Part shown: positions 53,585 to 62,078 of the stretch, piece after piece
How the letters are laid out: the number at the start of each line of letters is the position of its first letter
Numbering within the stretch: the first letter of the stretch is position 1
Source: Tous-C4FEB sp044356555
GTDB taxonomy: Bacteria; Verrucomicrobiota; Verrucomicrobiia; Opitutales; Opitutaceae
NCBI GenBank assembly: GCA_044356555.1
Contig: JBIKWB010000002.1
Span: 124,001-188,000, forward strand
Length of the DNA: 64,000 nucleotides
Direction: 5' to 3'
Translations under genes and position numbers: made by a program
The notes under the pieces: generated by a model
Seen by the model: the letters and a program-made list of their open reading frames with translations, nothing else
The model's database searches: none
What the model was told of the DNA's origin: nothing

Positions 53585-54990
53585 AGTTCTCCAAGAGTAC
53601 CGAGAACCGAAAAGTGGTGCCTTCACCGAGGCAACTTTCGACGGAAATCGTGCCGCTCATCAGTTCGCAGAGACGTTTGGAGATGACCAACCCAGTCCAG
53701 TGCCGCTGCCGACGGAGGAGAGTCGAGGTGTCGATCTGACTGAAGAGATCAATCGACCGGTGATTTTGTCTGCCGGCAGGCCGATCCCGGTGTCGGCGAT
53801 GGCAAAGAAGACCCGGAGCTCGCGATGTTTGCCGCCTTCGGCCAGCGGCTCGCCCCGGGCGCACGTGACGGTGACGGTGATGCGACCGCGGTCCGTGAAC
53901 TTGAGCGCGTTGCCGACGAGATTGTGCAGAATCTGGCTGATGCGCGTGGCGTCACCGGTGACAAGGGCGGGGACCCCGGACTCGATTTTTGATTCCAGAA
54001 TCAGTCCCGCCTCGCGTGCCTTGGGTGCGAACACGGCGCAGGATTCGGCAATGCATTGGTGCAGGGCGACGGGGTTTTTTTCGATTTCGATATTGCCGGC
54101 TTCGATGCGGGAGAGGTCGAGGATGTCGGCGATAAGCCGCTCCAAGGCGCTGCCACCGGTCTGGATCATGGTGACGAACTCGCGTTGCTCGGGATTGAGC
54201 GGCGACTCGGTGAGGAGTTTGGCAAAGCCGATGACGCCGTTGATGGGCGTGCGGAGTTCGTGGCTGACGATGGCGAGGAACTCGCTCTTGGCGCGGTCGG
54301 CGGATTCGGCGGCGTCTTTGGCCTTGATCAGCGCGGCCTCGGCCTCCTTGCGCTCCGTGATATCGTGCCCGACGGCTTGGTATTCGACGATGCCGTTGGC
54401 GTCGCCGATCGGGCGTTGAATCCACAGCAGCCAACGACGGCGGTTGTCGGGGAGGACCAGTTCGCGTTCGAAGGTAAAGGGGCCGTCGCCGATGGCGACA
54501 CCGGAAGAATAAAACGGAAAGAGTTCACCGTTCAGCTCCTGGCGTTTTTTGGCGAAAGCCCGGGCATACGCGCCGTTGGCGAAGGTGATGCGCCCGTCGG
54601 GCCGGTAGCGGCAGATCAAGTCGACCTGGTCCTCGACCATGTTGCGGTAGTTGGCCTCGACCTGCTGGAGGGAGCGGGCCATGCGCCGATGTTGCGGGCG
54701 AGACCGAGGATTTCGTCGGGATCGGATTCCTCGCGGGTGGGCGGCGTCCGCTTCTCGGAGGGCGTTCCGGCTTCGCGGAGGGTCTTGAGGCGCTCCATGA
54801 GAGAGCGGTCCCAGACGTAGCCGGCCAGCACGAGCAGCACGCAGCCGATAATGGCAAAACCGATGACGTAGAAGACGGAGCCGAGTTTTTCGCGCAGGTC
54901 TTCTTGGGCGGTGATCGCGATCAGTGCGACCGCGAGGCTCAGGGCCAGCGACAGAATGAGGACCGTCTTGCGTTGCCGGGATGAGATCAT
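53585..54990 (-). pseudogene. Frameshifted membrane-anchored PAS histidine kinase
   Basis: The parts of one sensor kinase are spread over different frames. A start at 54990 gives two membrane helices (SSRQRKTVLILSLALSLAV; FYVIGFAIIGCVLLVLAGYVW) in a frame that ends soon after DPDEILGLARNI. Another frame then continues from about 54682 (MARSLQQVEANYRNMVEDQVDL) with a PAS domain, the H box EFLAIVSHELRTPINGVIGF, the N box HNLVGNALKFTDRG and the G1 box ADTGIGLPADKI. Near 53750 the expected FSQIDTST appears in the other frame, GTGLG (about 53700) returns to the first, and LVISKRLCELMSGT to the second. At least four frame changes are therefore needed. The remaining frame runs antisense through tRNA-Cys without its own stop. 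It is probably inactive; sequence errors are the alternative. Confidence 0.75.
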
Positions 54991-55257
54991 CGGAGCGGGA
55001 AACCCTCGCGCCAGCGGCGGAACAAGTCTAACCAAAATACGGACGTCGGGGCGTAGTGGGGTAATTTTTTTCTGATCACGCAATCCGACCGACACGACCG
55101 AGAGCTTGATCGCGTGAATAGCGTTTGAAGATTATTGTTGCCGGCTTCGAATCGCGCCCGGAACTCCTCGATATCGTGTTTTGGCTCGGGCCGTTGAAAT
55201 GGGCCTACGCCGTTTTGGCGAGGGAAGTGATCGGCTTGGGCCGGGAAGGGCGGGGTG

Positions 55258-56280
55258 CTATCCCCGCCAGACGCCCTCGATGAGGTGCGTCGCGGGGTGC
55301 GCGGGCACGCCGCGTTCGTTGCGGTGAAGTTGTGCGACGACGAGTTCAACCGCGTTGGCGGCGATGATGTCGTTGCCCACGTCCATGCCCGGCAAGGCGC
55401 CATCGGGCTGCCAGTCGAGCGTCACGACCCGGCGAGCCATAGGCGCGAGGGCGCGGAGTGCGGCGGCGGCAGTCGATGTCACCGGCCAGCCGATGATGAG
55501 AGCGTCGGGCGCGTGCCGGCGCGTCCACCGGTGGAGCCCGTCGCTTTGTTCGGGTAGGGCGAACTGGGCGAGTTCGCCGGCGAGGTCCGGGGCGGGGTGG
55601 TTGACCTGAAAGGCGGCGAGGTGGACGCCGTGGATGCGCTCGTGGATGCTGCGGCTGAGGATCGCGGCGGGCCGGACGCAACCCTCGTCTCGGAGCCGTT
55701 GGAGGGTGAGCCACATGGAACGGTAATGGTGGTGGCCCGCACGGTGCAAATTGGGGCGCCAGTCGGTGTTGCCGATGATGGCGCAGGCAAAAGCCGACCA
55801 ATCCCAGTCGAGTGTAACCGCGAGGTCGTGCATCGCCGGAGAAAAAACTACGCCGGTGATACCACGCGCTATGAGGATTTCCCCCAGGCGGCGCGGGGTC
55901 ATGCCGGATTCCTCGAGCCAAAACTCGGCCAACGTGCAGCCGAGCTGTTCCGCCCGGAGGCGCGCACCGGCGAGGACCGTATCCAGGTAATGCCGATGGT
56001 AGGGGGGAAAAACTTCGTGCCGGTAAGTGCTGACCCAGACGAAAGCCAACGTCTCGCGTGCGCGGGGCGACTGCTGACGTCGGATGTGCGACATGAGCGA
56101 GGCCACGCGCAGATCGGACCGGTAGCCGATTTTCTCCGCGAGCCGGCGAACGCGTTCAACCGTCTTGGTGGGAATCGAGGGGTGGGCGCGCAGCGCGTAA
56201 GACGTGCCGCTCACGCTCAGCCGCGCGGCGCGCGCAAGATCGCGCAGGGTCTTATTGCGGCTAGGAGTCAATTTACTCAA
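55258..56280 (-). CDS. LacI-family transcriptional regulator
   Basis: A regulator of about 340 residues. The N-terminal helix-turn-helix reads TLRDLARAARLSVSGTSYALRAHPSIPTKTV, followed by the hinge region VRRLAEKIGYRSDLRVASLM. The remainder is a sugar-binding-protein-like effector domain (TLAFVWVSTYRHEVFPPYHRHYLDTVLAGA; ITGVVFSPAMHDLAV; DALIIGWPVTS). No ATG fits: the likely start is TTG at 56280 (or TTG at 56271), giving LSKLTPSRNKTLRDLA; a TTG at 56388 would overlap the divergent gene. A 13-bp palindrome lies 3 bp upstream of this start. It is divergent from a TonB receptor and GH30 gene set and is probably its regulator. Confidence 0.85.
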   Translation of the reverse strand: MSKLTPSRNKTLRDLARAARLSVSGTSYALRAHPSIPTKTVERVRRLAEKIGYRSDLRVASLMSHIRRQQSPRARETLAFVWVSTYRHEVFPPYHRHYLDTVLAGARLRAEQLGCTLAEFWLEESGMTPRRLGEILIARGITGVVFSPAMHDLAVTLDWDWSAFACAIIGNTDWRPNLHRAGHHHYRSMWLTLQRLRDEGCVRPAAILSRSIHERIHGVHLAAFQVNHPAPDLAGELAQFALPEQSDGLHRWTRRHAPDALIIGWPVTSTAAAALRALAPMARRVVTLDWQPDGALPGMDVGNDIIAANAVELVVAQLHRNERGVPAHPATHLIEGVWRG

Positions 56281-56282
56281 CG

Positions 56283-56295
56283 ATTTCAGTGAAAT
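56283..56295. promoter_or_regulatory. Candidate LacI-family operator, 13-bp perfect palindrome
   Basis: ATTTCAGTGAAAT is a perfect palindrome around a central base. It lies between the divergent lacI-type gene (start about 56280) and the TonB receptor gene (start 56393). Odd-length or even-length symmetric sites with TGAAA-like half-sites are common for LacI-family proteins. Binding here would block or control both promoters. The function is inferred from symmetry and position only. Confidence 0.5.
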
Positions 56296-56392
56296 GTGTT
56301 TTGGCCCGAGGGCAAGTCTGCCCCCAGGGTGGCTTTCGAAAGGGTCGCTCTGTTCCCCGCGGCCCCAGTTAACCCTAAACCCAGTCAAACCG

Positions 56393-58855
56393 ATGCGCTA
56401 TGTTCATCCGTTCCGTTCCGTAAGTTTCCGCCTCTGCGGGCTTGGCCTCCTGGCCTCCGCAGCATTCGCCCAGCCCGCCGCGCCCAAGCCCGAAGATGAG
56501 GCCGTGGTGCTCAACCCCTTCGTCGTTTCCACCAAAACGAGCGAAGGCTATCTTTCCACGTCGGCGGCCGCGCTTGGACGCATCACGCAGCAACTGGAAA
56601 ATATTCCGCAGCAAGTCGCCATCTACAATGCAGCGTTCCTGCAGGATGTGAAACTCACGAGCTTCCAGGACGCGCTGCGCTACGACAGCAATACGAATTT
56701 CTCCAACAGCCAATTCAACGGCGCCGCCGGTCTCGTGCGCGGTTTCGCGACCCCCAATCCTCTTCGTAACGGAGTGGGCGGCCTGGCCACCAACCAAGGA
56801 AATCCTCTCGGTGTCGAGGCCATCGAGCAGGTCGAGATCGTGAAGGGCGCCGCCGCCGTTCTCTACGGCCCGAGCCAACCGGGCGGTGTCATCAACTACG
56901 TCACCAAGCAACCGCTCTTTCAGCGCCAGACCGAGTTGGGCGCCCAGTATTTCGCGCGCGGCGGATTTAAGGTCACGGCCGACGCCGCCGGCCCGCTCGG
57001 CCTAAAGTCCGCGGATGGCCGCGAACTGCTCGCTTACCGCTTCGTCGCGACGCACGAGGACCGGAACCTCTACCAAATCAACAACCAGAAGCTCGTGCGC
57101 GACTCGCTCTACGGCGCGCTCACGTATCGGCCCTTTCGCGCCCTTTCCTTGGACGCGCAGGTCCAAAACGATCGTCAGAAAGCCGGATTCTTCAACTCCA
57201 GCCTCAACCCCCAATCTGTGGTTACCGGATTGGGCAACGGCTCCATCCCGGCAAAGCAGGCACCCTTGCCCTACGGGCTGTTTCCCGGCGGCGCAAAGTG
57301 GACCTACCAAGACACGTTCGGCTATGCCGAACAGCACGATAAATACGCGCAGGTCTCCGCCGTGCTTAACCACGACTTCGGACGATTTGGCAATTGGACG
57401 CTGCGCAGTCACTATACTTGGTCGGAGTCCGCACTCTTCCGGATATTGACCGATATTTCCGGCCCCAATTTCCCCCAACCTGTGACCGCCGCCGACATTG
57501 GCCGCACCGTCAACTTCACCCAGACCGTGACCGCTGCCGACGTTTCCGCCGGCCGCCTTTGGATTCCCTCCCGCTACATCCGCCAATTGAACACTTTCCC
57601 GTCGGCCAACTTGAACACGCAGTGGGACCTCACCGGCAAATTCACCACCGGCCCGGCCAAGCACACCTTTCTGCTCGGGACCGATGCCGACCTCGGCTCG
57701 AATTTGAAATCCGGCATTCCAGGGGTGGGGGGCATTGAGAAGCAGGCCTACGTGGGAGCCAACGGCAACGTGAACGCCATTTGGGTTAATTCGCCCGACC
57801 TCCGGCCGATCACCAACGTCAATTGGAACGACATCCGTTCCCCTGCAACCAATCCCACCGGGCTCATCACCAATGGTAACATCGTGAGCGGGAGCGGACG
57901 GCGGGCCGATTTGAACAAAAACATGCGCTTCGGCCTGCCGTGGCTCACCATCCCCGAAGGCGGCAACTACAATAAGAATTTTTACCTTTTCGACGCCATC
58001 AGCCTGCTCGATGACCGACTCCAGATTTCCCTTGGAGCGCGTTTCGACAAGATCGGCCAGTTCCTCGCGCCGAAGCAGTTCACCACCACCCAGTGGACTT
58101 ATCGCTACGGCGCGGTCTTCAAGCTCACGCCTGCCGTCCACCTCTTCGCGCTGCACAACGAGTCATTCCTGCCCAATTCCGTCACGGCCTCCCAAGCCTT
58201 TGGCTATTTCGTTGCGCCCCAGCAGGGCAAGCAGGACGAGGCCGGGGTGCGTCTCAATCTCCTCAACAAGCGCGTGCGGCTCTCCGCCTCCGTCTATAAG
58301 ATCACCTCGACGAATATTGTTCAGAACAATCCGTTCGGTAACGTCGGCGTGGTCCCACCGATCCCCTCGAATAACTTCGCATTCGTTCCCGGCATCAAAA
58401 ACAACGGCTTCGATCTGGAAGCAACGGTCAACGTCTCGCGTGACGCGCAACTTTTGTTCACCTACGCGCGTTACGACATCAAGAATGCGGCCGGTCCGGC
58501 GCAACTCGCTCTGGGCATCAAAGAGTTCGAAGTGAACAACGTCCCGACCAACCAGTTTTCCCTTTGGGGGAAATATGCGGTTCCCGTCGATGGGCTACGT
58601 GGTCTCAGCCTCAATGCCGGTTACCGTTATATCGGCAGTCGCCCCGCTGGCGGCATCGGCGCGCTTCCGGCGCTCTATCTCGACAGTTACGGTATCGCCG
58701 ACGCCGGGCTGAGCTACACGCGCGGCCGCTGGAGCTTTAGCGTGCTCACACGCAATCTGTTCGACACTTATGCCTTCCGCCTAGCCTCATCTTCTTCGCG
58801 ACTCTATCCCGAGGAGCCGCGCGAGACGAGTTTCACGGCCTCGTTCAAATTCTGA
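56393..58855 (+). CDS. TonB-dependent receptor, siderophore-receptor-like
   Basis: An 820-residue outer membrane receptor; start at 56393 by the signal peptide (LCGLGLLASAAFAQP). The TonB-box region EAVVLNPFVVSTKTSEGY is followed by the plug (LENIPQQVAIYNAAFLQDVKLTSFQDALRY ... LGVEAIEQVEIVKGAAAVLYGPSQPGGVINYVTKQP) and a barrel with C-terminal Phe (ETSFTASFKF). The plug resembles ferrisiderophore receptors, but in Opitutaceae such receptors often sit in carbohydrate loci. With a GH30-like enzyme and sugar transporter next to it, a glycan ligand is more probable. The intervals to the next gene are short (14 bp). Confidence 0.9.
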   Translation: MRYVHPFRSVSFRLCGLGLLASAAFAQPAAPKPEDEAVVLNPFVVSTKTSEGYLSTSAAALGRITQQLENIPQQVAIYNAAFLQDVKLTSFQDALRYDSNTNFSNSQFNGAAGLVRGFATPNPLRNGVGGLATNQGNPLGVEAIEQVEIVKGAAAVLYGPSQPGGVINYVTKQPLFQRQTELGAQYFARGGFKVTADAAGPLGLKSADGRELLAYRFVATHEDRNLYQINNQKLVRDSLYGALTYRPFRALSLDAQVQNDRQKAGFFNSSLNPQSVVTGLGNGSIPAKQAPLPYGLFPGGAKWTYQDTFGYAEQHDKYAQVSAVLNHDFGRFGNWTLRSHYTWSESALFRILTDISGPNFPQPVTAADIGRTVNFTQTVTAADVSAGRLWIPSRYIRQLNTFPSANLNTQWDLTGKFTTGPAKHTFLLGTDADLGSNLKSGIPGVGGIEKQAYVGANGNVNAIWVNSPDLRPITNVNWNDIRSPATNPTGLITNGNIVSGSGRRADLNKNMRFGLPWLTIPEGGNYNKNFYLFDAISLLDDRLQISLGARFDKIGQFLAPKQFTTTQWTYRYGAVFKLTPAVHLFALHNESFLPNSVTASQAFGYFVAPQQGKQDEAGVRLNLLNKRVRLSASVYKITSTNIVQNNPFGNVGVVPPIPSNNFAFVPGIKNNGFDLEATVNVSRDAQLLFTYARYDIKNAAGPAQLALGIKEFEVNNVPTNQFSLWGKYAVPVDGLRGLSLNAGYRYIGSRPAGGIGALPALYLDSYGIADAGLSYTRGRWSFSVLTRNLFDTYAFRLASSSSRLYPEEPRETSFTASFKF

Positions 58856-58869
58856 TTACTCACCCAACT

Positions 58870-60792
58870 ATGAAGGCTGTCCTCTCCGCCGCCCGCCACG
58901 TGCTCGCACTCCCTCTCTTGGTTGCAGCCGGCTTCGCGGCGGAGAGCAGTTTTCGGCTTCATCCCGAGCGCCCTTTGCAGGTCGTGACCGGGATCGGATT
59001 CGAAATCCAATCCGACTCGATTGGCTCGGGCAATCGCGGCCTGCCCGATAACCGGCTCGCGGTGCCGCATGATCTCGTTCCCGCCGAACGAGCCCGGCTC
59101 GCCGACGAGATGTTGCGGGGTTTCCGCTACTGCCGGCTCGCGGGCGGGCTCTATTGGCGCGGTCTCGATCCTGAACAAAAATTCCTGCAGCCCCGCTGGC
59201 CGGAACAGTTGGAGGAGCTGCGCGAATTGCTCCAGCGTTCCAAGGTTGAGGGCGTGTGTTTTGAATACTGGTCGCCCGCTCCCTTTTGGAAAGGCAGCCG
59301 ATCCTACCTCGGCGCCAAGAGGCAGGATCCCCTCAACCGGCTGCGCTGCTTTGCTCCGGGTTTTGCCGACGATCCGGAATACCGCGGAGACACCGACCGG
59401 TTTCTGGCCGACTTCGCGCAGGCTGTCGTCGCCGACCTCCGCAAGCTGCAGGCCGCCGGGCTGAATCCCGTGATGTTCGGGCTGCAAAACGAGCCCTACG
59501 TCAGCCATGAAATCTACTCCAGCTGCGAGTATCCGGACCCGGCGGGCTACACGAAGGCTTTTGTCGCCGTCGCGAGCGCGATTCGAAAATTGGACCCTAA
59601 AATCCTGCTTTTCGCGGACACAGAAAACGCGTTTCCCAAGAAAATCGCACCGAGCATGCACCGTCCCGAGGTGGCGGCCCTTGTCGATGCCTATGCGGTC
59701 CACACCATCGGCGCCCCGTCCGAAAATGTTCGCGCAGTCCACGCGAAGATCACCGCTGAGTTGCCGCCGCGGCCATGGTTCCAGAACGAGTATGAATATC
59801 TTGACGGCGGTGCTACCCCGGAGCGCTGCCTCAACACAGTGCAGCACATCATGAATTCGTTCCAGCTCGCGGGTAACCCGACTTGGTTTTGGCTGCACGC
59901 GCTCAAGCCCTTCAAAAACGCCGAAGCCAGCGGGTATTCCCTCGGCTTCTGGAAATCGCTCGAGGAGCCCGACTCCAAGGTGGTTGATGAGACGCGTCGG
60001 CGTTGGCGCGACGGTCCGGTGTTGGCAGAACTGCCCGCCGGTTTCGCTCGCTGGGAGATGATCAGCGCCACGCGCGGAGCGCCGACCAAACCCGGGGTGG
60101 CTTACGATTTCAGCGTTAATCAGCCCGTGACCGTCCATCTCCTCGTCGAGGACTGCGGCGACTATACGCCGGGACCCGACTGGCAGATCGAAACGACCGG
60201 GGAACCCGTGAAATGGGAAGGTGGCTCTGACAAAATCTACCGGCGAAATTTTCCCGCCGGTCTGATCGCAATCCCCGCCCACGCCGGTCGCCAAGGCGAG
60301 CGTTTTGGCGCACCGCACCTCGTCTTCGTCGAACCGACCCGGCCCGCCACGTTCCAGGCGATGATTGGCGTCAATATGCCGATCCAGATTCGCACCGAAG
60401 CGCTCGCACTTGAACGCGCCGCCGCCGAATTGAAGCCCGGTCACTGGATTTTCAATCCCTACAACTGGAATGCCGTGGGCAGCTTCGTGAAACGCATGCC
60501 ATGGGACAGCGTGGTGGTGGCGGTGGATGAAGCCAATTACAACGCTGACGCGCGGATCCTGACCTTCAAACGACCCGACGGAAAACTCTCGGTGGTCGTT
60601 TCCAATCGCACTCCCGGCGATCGCGCGTTTGCCATCGCGACCGGGCGCCCCGGCTCCCGGTGGCGCGGTTTCCGCTACACGCCCTTCGCCGCCGGCGAGG
60701 GCACCATGGGGGTGCCAATTTCCGAACAGCCGGGTGCAGACCTAAAGGTCGTGCTCCCGCGTCTGAGCTGGGAGTTTTGGGAGGAACAATGA
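58870..60792 (+). CDS. GH30-like secreted glycoside hydrolase
   Basis: A 640-residue secreted enzyme (signal peptide ending AGFAAE). The opening LQVVTGIGFEIQSDSIG and the barrel stretches CFEYWSPAPFWK (about residue 130-141), VMFGLQNEPY (acid/base Glu208) and WFQNEYEY (nucleophile Glu307) fit a clan GH-A enzyme, closest by eye to GH30 glucosidases and xylanases. A C-terminal beta-sandwich (about 540-640; DARILTFKRPDGKLSVVVSNR) is usual for GH30. The exact family could be another GH-A group. It ends in an ATGA overlap with the MFS gene. It probably releases a sugar that is taken up by that transporter. Confidence 0.8.
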   Translation: MKAVLSAARHVLALPLLVAAGFAAESSFRLHPERPLQVVTGIGFEIQSDSIGSGNRGLPDNRLAVPHDLVPAERARLADEMLRGFRYCRLAGGLYWRGLDPEQKFLQPRWPEQLEELRELLQRSKVEGVCFEYWSPAPFWKGSRSYLGAKRQDPLNRLRCFAPGFADDPEYRGDTDRFLADFAQAVVADLRKLQAAGLNPVMFGLQNEPYVSHEIYSSCEYPDPAGYTKAFVAVASAIRKLDPKILLFADTENAFPKKIAPSMHRPEVAALVDAYAVHTIGAPSENVRAVHAKITAELPPRPWFQNEYEYLDGGATPERCLNTVQHIMNSFQLAGNPTWFWLHALKPFKNAEASGYSLGFWKSLEEPDSKVVDETRRRWRDGPVLAELPAGFARWEMISATRGAPTKPGVAYDFSVNQPVTVHLLVEDCGDYTPGPDWQIETTGEPVKWEGGSDKIYRRNFPAGLIAIPAHAGRQGERFGAPHLVFVEPTRPATFQAMIGVNMPIQIRTEALALERAAAELKPGHWIFNPYNWNAVGSFVKRMPWDSVVVAVDEANYNADARILTFKRPDGKLSVVVSNRTPGDRAFAIATGRPGSRWRGFRYTPFAAGEGTMGVPISEQPGADLKVVLPRLSWEFWEEQ

Positions 60793-62078
60793 AGGCCGGG
60801 ATCAAGATCCGCAATTTCCGGTGGTGGATCGCCGGTTTGTTGCTGCTAGCTTCGATCCTCAACTACATCGACCGCCAGGCGCTCTCGATACTCATCCCGA
60901 CGATTCAGAAGGACCTCGCGCTTTCGGACGAGCAATACGGCAATGTCGTCAGTCTCTTCCTCGTCGCCTACACCATCGCGTATCTCGTCTCCGGCCGGAT
61001 CGTCGATGCCATCGGCCCGCGCGCCAGCCTCGCGCTCTTCGTCGGTTGGTGGTCCGTCGCCAATATGCTGACTGGCCTTGCCAAGTCGGCCTTCTCGCTC
61101 GGGATTTTCCGTTTTCTCCTAGGCCTAGGCGAAGCGGGCGGCTATACCGCCTCTCCGAAGATCGTCAGCCAGTGGTTCCCGGCGAAAGACCGCGGTATTG
61201 CCGTCGGGCTGTATTCCGTCGGCGGTGCCCTCGGCGCGACCATCGCCCCGGTGCTTGTGATCTTTCTCGCGACGCGTTTCGGCTGGCAGGGCGCCTTTTT
61301 CGCCACCGGCGCGCTGGGACTCGTTTTCGTCGTCATCTGGCTGGTGGTCTACCGGCAGCCTCAAGACCACCCTTGGCTCACCGCCGAGGAACGCGCCCTC
61401 ATCACCGCCGGTGAACCCAGCGGCGCCGAGGCCGAGCCGGTTATCACCGAGGGGGCACGATGGAAGAGCATTCTCACTTCGCCCGCCGTGTGGGCGCTAA
61501 TGTTTGCGCGGCTGCTCACGGATCCCGTGTGGTATTTCTTCCAGTTTTGGATGCCAAAGTATTTGCACACGGTCCGGGGCTTCGAGCAACGCGATCTGGC
61601 GGATATGTGGATGATTTTCCTCGCCGCCGACATTGGGTTCATCGGCAGCGGTTTTGTTTCGGGCTGGTTGATTCGGGGCGGAGCGGAAGCGCGAGCTGCC
61701 CGGCTGCGCACGATGCTCGGTTGCGCGGTGTTGGTGCCCATGGCTGCGTTGATTCCGCTGTCTGCGGGCAATTTTGGCGTGTTCGGCTTTGCCATGATCG
61801 TCGTCCTCGCCCACACGGCGTGGCTCGCGAGCATCAGCACCTACGTCGTCGATTTGGTGCCCAAATCCATCCTTGGCACTGCCTTTGGCTTTATCGCGGC
61901 GGGCAGCGCGGTCGGCGGTATTCTCATGAATAAGTCCGTCACGTGGCTGATCGCGCACCTGTCCTACGACTACTGCTTTTATGCGATGATCGTGCTCCAC
62001 CCGCTCGCCCTCCTGATGCTCTGGCGGTTCGCGCGCCAGCCGTGGGTCCTCGCCAAAGTGCAACCTTCTCCCAATTGA
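60789..62078 (+). CDS. MFS transporter, hexuronate/ACS type
   Basis: A 429-residue, 12-helix transporter; start at 60789 (MKAGIKIRNFRWW) in the ATGA overlap with the GH30-like gene. It has SILNYIDRQALSILIPTI in helix 1, GEAGGYTASPKIVSQWFPAKDRGIAVGLY between helices 4 and 5, and YVVDLVPKSILGTAFGF late in the protein, all characteristic of the ExuT-like anion:cation symporters. It probably imports a sugar acid or similar product. It ends in a TTGA overlap with the FAD oxidoreductase start. Confidence 0.9.
   Translation: MKAGIKIRNFRWWIAGLLLLASILNYIDRQALSILIPTIQKDLALSDEQYGNVVSLFLVAYTIAYLVSGRIVDAIGPRASLALFVGWWSVANMLTGLAKSAFSLGIFRFLLGLGEAGGYTASPKIVSQWFPAKDRGIAVGLYSVGGALGATIAPVLVIFLATRFGWQGAFFATGALGLVFVVIWLVVYRQPQDHPWLTAEERALITAGEPSGAEAEPVITEGARWKSILTSPAVWALMFARLLTDPVWYFFQFWMPKYLHTVRGFEQRDLADMWMIFLAADIGFIGSGFVSGWLIRGGAEARAARLRTMLGCAVLVPMAALIPLSAGNFGVFGFAMIVVLAHTAWLASISTYVVDLVPKSILGTAFGFIAAGSAVGGILMNKSVTWLIAHLSYDYCFYAMIVLHPLALLMLWRFARQPWVLAKVQPSPN

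Noticed and set aside
53385..53864. Separate 159-residue minus-strand gene
   Set aside because: Its first half is the shifted end of the histidine kinase and its second half is the complement of tRNA-Cys (reading ARAGIEP, a common tRNA artefact).
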